Source of the DNA: Paragonimus westermani
Taxonomy: Eukaryota > Platyhelminthes > Trematoda > Plagiorchiida > Troglotrematidae
Assembly (NCBI GenBank): GCA_008508345.1
Contig: QNGE01001027.1
Location: 120,847 to 184,846, forward strand
Direction of reading: 5' to 3'
DNA length: 64,000 nt
Under the pieces are notes generated by a model. It was not told the origin of the DNA, made no database searches, and saw only the letters and a list, made by a program, of their open reading frames with translations. The translations under genes and the position numbers were made by a program. Shown piece by piece: positions 1 through 10,434 of the stretch (the first letter of the stretch is position 1; every line of letters starts with the position of its first letter).

Positions 1-992
1 TTCGGAAGAATTTAAGACATGTTAAACCGTTTTGACAGTGTCTCGCAAAGTGGTGACTGGCTTACATCCTCGAAGCAACAACAAGTTTGGACCGAAGACT
101 ACACGTTTATTTAATTCCCTGAAGAAATTCGGAAGGTGCTTAATTCCATTTCACCCCACACCGTTTGTTGTTAGCACCGGGGTTCTGAATCAACCACGAG
201 CTGAAGCTTGTGGATTTTCTCTCATGGAGACTGCACCATCGCTTCCGGCTCCCGTATTCCATACCACTGAGATCTGCTCTTTAGTTTCCACTCATCTGAC
301 TTGCGCTATACTAATGCACAGCAGAGCTGCAAGTTACATAGCACTAAGAGAGAGGTTGATCGATTAACACGGTTATTCCAGGACTTATTTGATCACGTTA
401 ACTGAGGCTCCTATTAACAGAAACCAACAAGTTGTATTGAGCAGTCTTCATGGACATCTATTTAACAGTTCGAAATGGTCATTCAGACCTTGTGGCTTAG
501 TGACTATGACTTTTTATGATACGGTGTGAATACGTATTAGCGTGATGGATGAGTTTGTTACCGATTTCGCCTCTTGACACTCCTACTCAGTTGATATTTT
601 TGGTTAGTGGCTCTCAAACATGAGTTGTGCCATCTGTATCAGAATTAACGGAGTCCGCAGGTTAATACGGATGCAAATAGCAACTATTGGGCTTCCTTTC
701 GAAAACTCATTCTAGCTTAGCATCTTGAGCGGCGCTGTAATTTAACTTCATGCAAATCTTTAGCGGTCAAGATTCCAAGGGAACACATGAACATTTTCGT
801 GGCTATTAGCCACTAATCAACTATACGCAGGTGGTGAACTTCGACCACGTACTGTACTGAAGCAACGGCAGATAGCGAATTTCACAGTTAGCAGCTCACT
901 TGCGATTTAATTGTCTGGAATACTTGCACAGGTAGAAGATTTTCTGGATCCACTGTTTTCCAATTTATTTCATATAATCCTCTCCCCAGCTT

Positions 993-1005
993 CACACACA
1001 CACAC
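993..1005. repeat. Short CA microsatellite
   Basis: An uninterrupted run of about six CA units. No other significance seen. Confidence 0.7.
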
Positions 1006-4000
1006 CTCTGATCCTCCTAATTTAAACGTTCTGAAGTCTGTCTTTCAATGTACATTTCGTGAACAATGAATTCAAGGCAGTATCAACTAAAAGCAGAGTT
1101 TAATGCATTCCAGTGTACGTTCACTCCTGTGTATGCATCCTGTGTATGCTAAAACGATTCGGCTTGTCAAGATTACAGTGGGCACCCCTTTGGATGAATC
1201 CTAGGATCCCAGCCACAGATATTTAAGGTGATCCACTCTCATCTACAGTTCTGTCCAATTTCCCACATTCATCCCATTGTGACCAAACATGGATCCTTTG
1301 TATGCCACCAATGCCAACTTAAGGAGGCATTAGGTCTGCTGCTGTGAAGCAAATCGCTAGATCCCCTTGAGGGTGAATAATGTTGGATTCCCAAGACCGG
1401 TCAGAATACACTGCTTAACCGTTTGGATTGTCTCAGTGCTCCGCGAGTGGATCACTTAAAACTCCCGTTGCTAACAAAGGCCTCACACTTCGACGAAAAC
1501 TGACTATAAGTTCTCCACCTGAACATCAAAAACCGTTACTTCACCCGAATTTCCTGCATAAATTTCTTTAATTATTTCTAAAAATACTGTTGACTCGGTA
1601 AAAGTAACCTGTCATCGACCATCAGTAGATGACAAGAAATCCTCATAATCATAAAATCACGACGTACGATGCAATTTTGAATAAAAAATAACGATCACAG
1701 CCTTAAACATTTTCCACGCTTAAGGTGACTGTTTCGAATAAACATTTAACAGTCTGGGATGCCGCGAGAAAACGGGTGAGAACCTTGATAGCCAAATTAT
1801 AGCAGCTCTCAGTGTGGCTGACTCTCTTCGTCAGAAGCCGCGATCTGTATGAGACCATCAAAGCCGATCTTCAAGGTACGGGTGTCAAGCTTTATGAGCA
1901 CCCACTATCACATCTAACCCGCATTTCTTTTTAGACGGCCATGGATAATTTCAAATATGGCGTTGTGTTTACTAAACATTTTTCGATTCATATTCATTAT
2001 TTCCCCTAGATTGTTTCTTGAAAAACAAAACAGCGTTTTCATGTCCATAAGCCTGAGTAAATTTGTACACCCTCCGATAAACGTGGAATGATGCCCGTAT
2101 AATCTAAACAATGCTTATATAGGACTACTTAACATTATTTAACAAGAGAAATGATGTCTACATCACAGCTCAAGCAAACGGAAGGCTACTTGTTGCTTCA
2201 ATTTGCGTGACACGATCTGCCAAATTTAATGTTACCAATGCACACTTCGCCAGATCATTAAGCAAACTTATCGCAGAACTCCCACCGCTTGTGCCCTTCT
2301 GTCAACACAAAACGCTCTGGACGCCGGGTTCCTTAGAACAGTAGTAGTGTTTGTAGCTTAACGCTTTCCAAAAAATGTTATCAGCAATATTTTGTAAACA
2401 GCAGAAAGCGCGTGTTCATTTCTCTTGAAAACAGTGTTGCCTATTACAGTGTACAAGAGGTGAGTATATCGTGTCGCGCTCTATATCGATTCTCATATAC
2501 TTATTCCTCGCGGGAACCATTGAAGTCGCGCAAATCTGGCAGTTCATATACATCCGACTCGTTAACCTTGTCGACCACAAACGTCCACCGGATGTTCTAC
2601 TCCTAATTTAGGAAGAGTTCTTCAGTTGTTGCTGGTGCTGCTAGCAACTAGGGTCACCAGTCAATCAACACGTGCTTTGACTGTGATATGCGCCAGTGGC
2701 AAATTGGTCGGATATCAGCTGGTACGACACGAACTAGCCCCGATCAAAAGCGATTTGCTCAACAGGGTGAGACGATTTGTTGCGGCATAGCAACAAAGGG
2801 ACTTCACTTAGTTTCCTACGGTAGAGTACGTGGACCACTTTCTAAATTTGTCTGCACAGTAAGCCCGGTTTATTATAAGCGTCGGCAAGACTTTTGCATA
2901 CGGATCGTTTATCATTATACCACTTCCCTACACTGTGCAGACTACTCTATTCCACGCGATGCCTCAACGATGAACGGTTCATGATCCTTATAGCTAGCTG
3001 TAGTTTTGGTGACGGCGATAAACCGTATAATAACCTTGGTTGGCATTTGATATCCTCTGGGAGCACCGCTTTAATATGACTCCCTGCCTCGCACACCCAG
3101 CAGCCATATCGAAAAGTTTGTTAGCACAAACCAACTGTCCAGTCACTATGAAGCTTTCGGGCTTTCCATGTCCGGCTACCTAAATTCATCCATTTCACCT
3201 ACGGCTTGCTCATCAAAATCAATTCCAATGTGCCCTTCTAGCCCTAGCCATATCGAAGATGCACTGCAAGGACTAGCAATACCCAATCTTACGGAAGGTT
3301 GTGAGGCTTTCCGAAATAAGTTAACGTGACCAGTCAAGGAGACTAAAAAAGTATTGTACTCCCATCTTATTGTACAATGTATTAAATTCGGGCGTTTGAC
3401 AAAAGTATGCTACTTGATGCAGTACAGATTCCGAGTAAGACAGTTGGAAAGGTTTCCGAAGACGACTCGGGAGCCAAAAATCTCGGCAGGTCTTTCAACA
3501 CGCGTAAACAAATAACCGGACTCAGTCTGTTACAAAAGCCTTATAGTTTGTCCACAAAGCGAAAACTATTTGTGATACTGCATGTAATTTATTGTGTTTG
3601 CCCTTAAGGTATCGGTTTGGCTCGTCTCATGTCGACCCTGTCGGTCACAGTGAAAAATTGGGAGAGGAATTTTGATGACAACACTACCAAAAACCAGCCT
3701 CTGGATCATACTACAGTGCATATTAACATCTGGAGTATGAACCTGGGGTAGTAAGCCGTACGGTTTTTCCCGCTTGGCATGCGTGACCTGTAACCTATGC
3801 GATGATCTCAGTCATGTGATAAGTGGAACGACTGATTCAAAAAGCCAGCAGCTTTCATACGACCTAGCTAGCCGAATTGGTCATTCAGCGACGAATTGTT
3901 TCAACAAACTTTCGCCAGGAATAATCATTTGCCGTTTGTCCCGAACTTTTAGGCTTGCCACTAAGAACAAATGAACTTTTCTAACAAACCTAATCACCCG

Positions 4001-4262
4001 TATGTGTGCACCATTTCATGGGCTCAAAAGTGTCGACTGTTCCCAAAAAATGTCTGTGTTCATAATAAATATATAGCATACTTTTAGAAATCAAGTGCTT
4101 ACCAAGCATCAAATTTGGGTCAGTAAAAATGGCGCCTAACGATTGAAGATTGTGGCAGCTTACTGAAGACCGCCATTTGTCAGGCTACCGTGACGGCGTT
4201 CATATAAGCGCCACATAATCCAACCGGATTCAATATCCAATGTCATGGACGCTCACGAGCCA

Positions 4263-4343
4263 CGATATCTGCGCGCTTGTCAGCTGCCGCCGCTCTGCAT
4301 AAACGCAAGCAGCGGTGGCATATGACCAAGCGCCAGCGCATCG
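4263..4343. other. GC-rich imperfect hairpin
   Basis: Left arm 4263-4294 pairs with right arm 4311-4343 around a 16-base loop. The inner stem is ten pairs (TGCCGCCGCT with AGCGGTGGCA, one G-U). A two-base internal loop, three pairs, a one-base bulge and seven more pairs (GCGCTTG region) follow outward, then four outer pairs. Size and shape resemble a microRNA precursor or a small MITE. The sequence alone does not say which, nor which strand is used. Confidence 0.5.
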
Positions 4344-7121
4344 TACCCGGAAAACTCGGCATGTTGCAAGCGGTGAGGGCCGCTCCAATATATATGATTC
4401 GGACAGTGACGGTCCGATAACGGCTCATTCTCTAGGTCATGCTAAATCCAGCCAATCAGACCCTTGTACCAACGCACTGATTGATGATTAATTTGATTCT
4501 ACTGATCAAAGTTGAGTGAAATGGAAGTGACGTAATCAATTGAATCGATGAACCAGTCGTCTAATGTAGGCTGCACCTTCATACAAAAACATGCATTTTT
4601 CTCCAGTATTGAGTGAGTGAAATTGCTGGTTAAGTGCAGTCATTTATTAAATTTACAAATATGGGGCGAAGAACGTGAAACATGGCCGAGTTACACAAGG
4701 TTCACCAATAGCAATTCTGATTCACTTGTATGAAAACCAGACTGAGTTAGAAAATGAGGTAACAGTGAGAACTGATTATTCGTGAGCTTGCTGGTAAAAA
4801 CATTTCGCACGTCTACAGTACGCAAACAATTCGTTAAGGCTGTATAAGTTCACATCACAGGGAGCACTGAAAATCGACAGTATCGGTAGTCAACCTGTAT
4901 AAAAGTGTCAGGTAGAAACAAAAACTCCTAAAAACGTACTGTCTGTGATCTGGTGATGTCGCTACTGCGTTTGATGATCTGTGTAGGGGTGAGTAGAGTA
5001 AGGACAGGTTCATAGATGATTCGGAATGAACGGATTTTAAAACGCCTGCTGTTTCTAAAGGTAGAAGCATGCAGATGGCAAATATTTGTTTAAGGATGAT
5101 TTAATACATACGTCAACATCTGCATTTGCTTTTACCTGACGTCACTCTACTCTTTGACTGATTTCAGTTAAATCAGGCTGTAAAATGTATTGCTCATAAA
5201 TGAGAGAATTCATATTCTGATAGAAAGGGCTGTTCGAGCCAGGTTAACTGGCTGAACATTCGACAGAAGATGGAACCTTCGGGAAAATATTCACTAACTC
5301 TATAGCAAGAGCGCATGTACAATATTGATTAGGTAGACAGAGGTGAGCGTAACTGAAGACATTGCTTTAAAGTCTATCTGTCCAGTTGTGAGCAACTCAG
5401 CAGGATCAATTATAACAAGGTTTCCCCTAGGCTTACTGAAACTCACATGTGACACACAAGCTTGGGATAGGAAGCTTAATATCTAGAGAGCTTTCCCAGC
5501 ATCGTGGTAGAACGAAGCATTGCTGTAGTAATCACTGTTGATGTTAGCTCGCTACTGTCTATTGCACGCTTTTATGTTTATGGTGCATCTTATAGACTGT
5601 GGTTTGCTACCTCTTCCAATCGTATGCCCCTAACATTTTATGCTAGTGATCTTACCACTGCTAATTTCTTGAAATTACAACCGTCTGACGATCTTCTTTC
5701 TCAATCTAAACCGCCCTACACAAACCTGTCTCACAGAAAGTTTCCAGTCTCCTCCAATCTGTAAATATTTTATGAAGTCTATGCGGGCAACACTAAGCTG
5801 GCTACTTGCAGCCACTTGCAATAAGGACACAAATTTAAATACTATGAGCACATGGTTTGTTATCACGGTCGATAGGGTATGCTTTCAGACCGTCAGCTAT
5901 CCGTACGTCTCAAGTTGACCAACTAAATCATGACTCCATGTGCACAACTAGGCGTCCGATGGTTCTCCAGGTTTATTCACAGAAAATCCGTCTTCAGCGA
6001 GTTGTTACATAAAATTTAATCGTTTTAGTGTATTCCGTCTAATCCAATCAATGGATCAGTTCTGGTTGAATCAACAACACGCTTCAACAAAGATAGATTA
6101 TCGTGCTCTTAAGAAGTTATCTCGAAACTTGTTTCCAGTTAGCAGTTATTTTGAGCCGTTTCACTAACAAGTGCCTTCAATATTTGAAGGCCAATGTTGG
6201 CAGATGGTCTATTATAGTGAACATCTAAGGGAATTATTGCCCGATCATACAGTAGCCACAAACTTGTCAGCTGGGTAGATGTCAAATAATCTTATGCGTT
6301 TTCTACGTAACTGGTTGCTTTGGCCATCTTGTATTCATGGAAGTCGTTGTTATCGAGTCAGAAATTTTCATAACCAGCCATAGGCTTGTTTAGTCAATTT
6401 TATCCAACTGTGTCTTGCCATCAAACATCAAAATGAATACGACATTATAGAAAAGTTTATACATCTACTTCTAAATATCCAAAGTTTTCAGCCGTGTTAC
6501 AAGATAACTGAATGGTGTATTCATAACTCGCGTATGTCAAATAGTTTTTCAAGCTCTGGATAGCACAGCTAAACACAGCGAACTTAAGACTCGAGAATTC
6601 GGAGGACAGCAAAGAAGTTCGTTTACCACAACACACACCCAATTCATTTATTGAAAATGGCATGTGATAACAGTCTAACACCAATCGCAGTGTACATTTT
6701 CACATATTATTCCTCTCCGGTTTCTGTGTCCTCTTCCTGAAAACTTATTTGAACCTACCCATCAGCTGATTACAAACCAGGCTTCTTTTCCTTACTTTGC
6801 AACATTCATTAATCTGCACGATGAGGTATCAATGGACAGTTCACTGATGTACATTTGATGTTGCTAACTCAGCTGATCAACGATCGAACCAGGACATGTA
6901 GTGTGGACCAATCCGATCGCAATTTTGGCGGTTAAATTAAAAATATGGGCAGGGTAGACTGCTGATGGGGACGGCTGAAGTTTCATCTATATTGAACAAT
7001 ATTCATAACGCACAGCATGTACGTAAAGACTGGGAAACGAACAAACTAATGCTAACTAAGTGGTGATCATTTCTACTGGACCAGTGACAACCATGATACA
7101 TGCAAACCAAAGCAAGCCAGA

Positions 7122-7212
7122 GGGTCAAACTTCTCCCTTGATGCACCCAGAGGTCAATGGTTTTGACCTCCGGCGTCACAGTGTATTTTCGGCGTGTTTG
7201 ACCCCTTGACCC
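7122..7212. promoter_or_regulatory. Cluster of nuclear-receptor half-sites
   Basis: Five hexamers of the AGGTCA/GGGTCA type occur in 91 bases: GGGTCA at 7122-7127, AGGTCA at 7151-7156, TGACCT at 7164-7169, and TGACCC at 7199-7204 and 7207-7212. The middle two form an inverted repeat and the last two a direct repeat with 2-base spacing. No promoter or gene is identified beside them, so function is unproven. Confidence 0.3.
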
Positions 7213-7864
7213 TTGGTTGTAGCCGAACTGTTTGATCGAACGCTGTCAGAGTTGAACTTGTAGGCCAGTCAAGATTATCAACCATGGCGATTACTTTTGT
7301 ACGCTCTATAACAGCTCAGTGATTCGTTTTCTGAAAATGATTTATGTCTGATAACCTTAGAGGAGTAAATAAAACCACTGCGAAAATTAACACCACCGTC
7401 GCACCTCACGAATCTTTCGGTCTATGTGCGACACACTTCCTTTAGATTGCGAATCTAACACTCGTGGTTTATAGCCTTGTGGAACATCTGGAGTCGTCTT
7501 ATAACCTGTTCAATTGGTTCCGCTAGCATAAGCATCTATGCGGAGGCTGTTTACCTTATCAATGAAAAATCAGCTGACAAGCCAACTATCCTCAAAGTCG
7601 TGTACACATGATCGGTTGTTAGAGAATGAGACCTTTAGCTTTTTGATTCTGGGTTTACTGGTTTATACACATCACAGACGTTCTATGGCTCCTTACTGAG
7701 CATCGTCAAAGATAAAACCGATTGCCGAAAGTATACCATACAACACAGGCATAAATATGTCGTTAAAGGTCCGTAGTAACCACTTTTATATACAATTAAT
7801 AATGTCGCAATTCTGTGAATAGACCCGGTTTAGTCATGAGAAGAAATGCGTAGCAAACAAGCTC

Positions 7865-7887
7865 GTTTTCGGTGTTTCATCATCAGG
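7865..7887 (-). other. PLE-1 3' motif resembling a hammerhead ribozyme core
   Basis: On the minus strand, GCCTGATGA at the 5' side is followed nine bases later by GAAAAC. CUGAUGA and GAAA are the invariant halves of the hammerhead core, and hammerheads are known in Penelope-like elements. The bases between them (TGAAACACC) can form at most a very weak stem II, so this may be a decayed ribozyme. Confidence 0.4.
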
Positions 7888-8049
7888 CTAAATGCAACAC
7901 ATTTATATGGGTTGGATGGGGGTGGTATATAACATATCACTAAAGCGAAAGATGTCAGTCAACAGTTTTTGTCTGGTTTCAGTCATGAGACTTAGTTACG
8001 TAACGTTGGCCACGTGAGTTGTACGAAGTCTGCGAGCGATGCGTCACAT

Positions 8050-10116
8050 CTACGCAGGCATTCTATCCTGGGTTTGCGTACACGGCCATGGAAGATTCAA
8101 CGTTTTGATTAGTCGTTTTTGAGCGCACAATGGTGGTGAGTATAGGCGAATTGCGATGGCCTCTGCAATTGAAAGTATACGACCTTTGACCTGTTTTGAT
8201 TGTATCCCACATATTCGGTAGATTGGCCTGAACGATTCGGTCTGATTGATCAAATGATTTGACTCGATCAAATGCGTGGCGACCGCAGACGAACAGGGCC
8301 TCGTCGATCCTCGCGTCAACCACACCGGTTGGTGCTCCCGAATGCGTTCGGATAATCGCCGTGTTGTGCGGCCTATGTAGCTTGTTCCACAGGAACAAAC
8401 GAAACGGTAAACACAAAAAGAGGCGGCATGAACAGGCAATATATCTTTCAACTGGGAGCGCAATACTGGTGTGGAGACAAACTGAACGCGTAGTTGAGCT
8501 GCGAAAAACGCCTTATTGATTGCTACACTAAGCTTCTTGGTTACGGTTTCAGCGACACCATCACCCTTGAAGGGCAAGGAAATATAAACAGACTTTTTGT
8601 CTGCAGTTAGTGGTTTATCCATCTTCGCGCTTGTTAACATATTTTTATGAATAAATTGCTCCGGATAGCCATTTTCAACGAGTGTATTAAATATAAACTG
8701 TCTTTCCTCTTCGATGCTGTCGCTCGAACATATTTTCGTGGCCCTATCTATCAGACATCGAATTAGGTTTTTCTTTTGTTTTAGTGGTACAAAACTGTTG
8801 AAGTTTGTATACTGACCCGTCCAGGTTGCCTTACGATACACCTTCCGTTGTATCGTGCCATCCTCGCGACGGGACATGAACACGTCTAGGAACGCTATAC
8901 CTGCGGATGATTCGGGTTCTAGGGTGAAACGAAGATTCTTATGCACAGAGTTGAAATGAGTCAGTACCTCACTAAGGCTTTTAGATTCATCTGCCACACA
9001 GATGATATCGTCTACATAACGCTTGTAAAGGGTGACCGATTTTATTTGATCTGCTAATGAGCTACACTCTAACTTTGCCATAAAGATATCAGCCAACAAT
9101 GGGCCTAGTGGCGACCCCATTGCTACTCCGTCCTTTTGACGGTATAACTTGCCAGAGAACTTAAACTGAACGTTGTGTGTGCAGCGATATAGTAACTGCT
9201 TTAATTCTTCTACTGGTATTCCCACATTGATATTATTACTTTCAATATACTGTCCGAGAAACTCAATCGTTTCATTGAGTGGGATATTAGTGAAGAGAGA
9301 TGTGACGTCAAGTGAGAATAAACGCTTGCCTAGTACGTTCAGCTGCTTTAATGTTTCAACAAATTCGAAGGTATCTCTCAAGCTGTAAATGGCTAGTTTT
9401 TTCCTAACTGGCTCTAACAGCGTGGCAAGCCATTTTGCCATTGCGTGGTACGGAGAATTGCACATATCTAAAATCGGTCGTAGTGGTACACCGTTTTTAT
9501 GTACCTTGGGTAACCCGTAGAGTCTAGGAATTACAGTGCCTACTGGTCTAATTCTTTCAAAAGTTGCAGCATCTATCAGGCCCTTCTGCTTCATACATCT
9601 AAGTGCTTTTGTTAGTGACTTCTCAATAACTGTTGTTTTGTCCTTCTCATTTTGTATGCTAACAAATTTGGTTTTATCTCCCAATAGTGCATTCATTTTA
9701 CTCAAATAATCGGCTTTATCTAAGATGACGATCCCGGCGCCTTTATCAGGTCTTGAGATTATTATATTCTCATTCTGTCTTAGAGATTTCAGTGAAGCTA
9801 AATGCTCTCTCGTTAGTAGGTTTTTAACCATTGATTTTCGGGTCAGATACTGATAGCAAGACTGAACTAGGGTTACTTTGAGCATCTCAACATTAACAGT
9901 TGATGATGGTTGAAGATCACTCAATTGATCATAAAGGTTTTCAAATTGGGTTTCTAAGTCTAACTGTCTAATTGTATTCTTAGGACAACAAAATTTCGGT
10001 TCTAGCGATAATACCTCGAGAGCAACTTTATCTAAAAGCAAAGAAGAGAAATTATGTACGTACCGTTCAGGATTTCTTGGAAATTCGACCCTGGGTTTGA
10101 TTGGGTTGAGTTGCCT
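8050..10116 (-). CDS. PLE-1 reverse transcriptase / GIY-YIG endonuclease
   Basis: Retrotransposon polyprotein, open from just after a TGA at 10117-10119 to a TAG at 8050. Counting residues from 10041: RT motif A (SLDVTSLF) near 242-250 with its catalytic Asp, motif B (GVAMGSPLGP) near 305-314, and motif C (YVDD) at 342-345. The GIY-YIG region (CVYRFVCSCGTSYIGRT) is near 543-559, followed by RLSERIREH and a conserved Glu (AEAIAI) near 627. Upstream of 10041 the frame still reads PLE-like sequence (FPRNPERYVHNFSSLL), so the true start lies further upstream. The domains look intact, but no good Met start exists in this open stretch. Confidence 0.9.
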   Translation of the reverse strand, partial: RQLNPIKPRVEFPRNPERYVHNFSSLLLDKVALEVLSLEPKFCCPKNTIRQLDLETQFENLYDQLSDLQPSSTVNVEMLKVTLVQSCYQYLTRKSMVKNLLTREHLASLKSLRQNENIIISRPDKGAGIVILDKADYLSKMNALLGDKTKFVSIQNEKDKTTVIEKSLTKALRCMKQKGLIDAATFERIRPVGTVIPRLYGLPKVHKNGVPLRPILDMCNSPYHAMAKWLATLLEPVRKKLAIYSLRDTFEFVETLKQLNVLGKRLFSLDVTSLFTNIPLNETIEFLGQYIESNNINVGIPVEELKQLLYRCTHNVQFKFSGKLYRQKDGVAMGSPLGPLLADIFMAKLECSSLADQIKSVTLYKRYVDDIICVADESKSLSEVLTHFNSVHKNLRFTLEPESSAGIAFLDVFMSRREDGTIQRKVYRKATWTGQYTNFNSFVPLKQKKNLIRCLIDRATKICSSDSIEEERQFIFNTLVENGYPEQFIHKNMLTSAKMDKPLTADKKSVYISLPFKGDGVAETVTKKLSVAINKAFFAAQLRVQFVSTPVLRSQLKDILPVHAASFCVYRFVCSCGTSYIGRTTRRLSERIREHQPVWLTRGSTRPCSSAVATHLIESNHLINQTESFRPIYRICGIQSKQVKGRILSIAEAIAIRLYSPPLCAQKRLIKTLNLPWPCTQTQDRMPA

Positions 10117-10119
10117 TCA

Positions 10120-10434
10120 CAGATTCAATGTCTTCTTTTCTCGTCTTTCGGCCATAATCTGATGGACGTAATTTTCGAATCCATTTGCTTCACTAGGCGC
10201 TAGCTGTGTCAGTATCCCCTCAGCGACCGTCCGTTTGTGATCTAAGTCACATACTGTGCTCAGCCACGTGTTCTATTCGTTCAGAGCCAGACGCTTTAGT
10301 GAAGTTCTCGTGACGTTAATACGATTTCGTCTAAGAATGGTCCAGTACTGTTCTGGGAATTCTGAACGATCTATGCATTGTTCCACAAACCATACCACCA
10401 CCACCATACCTAGAAAGCGCCAGTCATGATTCCA
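10120..10434 (-). pseudogene. PLE-1 N-terminal coding region, interrupted by stops
   Basis: Same reading frame as the RT region, upstream of the TGA at 10117-10119. It reads PLE-like N-terminal sequence (for example APSEANGFENYVHQIM and EFPEQYWTILRRN) but is cut by an in-frame TAG at 10273-10275. Further upstream it ends at a TAA at 10435-10437. This indicates a degenerating copy, unless the stops are sequencing errors. Confidence 0.65.

Larger units (their letters stand above)
1..7864. other. Region without recognisable genes
   Basis: No coding region could be supported. Open frames are short and unlike known proteins. Contents noted separately are a short (CA)n run at 993-1005, a hairpin at 4263-4343 and nuclear-receptor-like half-sites at 7122-7212. 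Confidence 0.6.
7865..10434 (-). mobile_element. Penelope-like retroelement PLE-1
   Basis: Minus-strand element with reverse transcriptase followed by a GIY-YIG endonuclease, the arrangement that defines endonuclease-positive Penelope-like elements. The coding part runs from about 10434 to 8050, with stops at 10273-10275 and 10117-10119. The 3' non-coding end includes a motif at 7865-7887 shared with PLE-2. Outer boundaries, terminal repeats and target-site duplications could not be fixed by eye, so both ends are approximate. Confidence 0.85.

Noticed and set aside
32..367. A 111-codon open frame on the plus strand at the window edge
   Set aside because: The translation does not resemble any family I know, shows no domain, and frames of this length are expected by chance in 64 kb.
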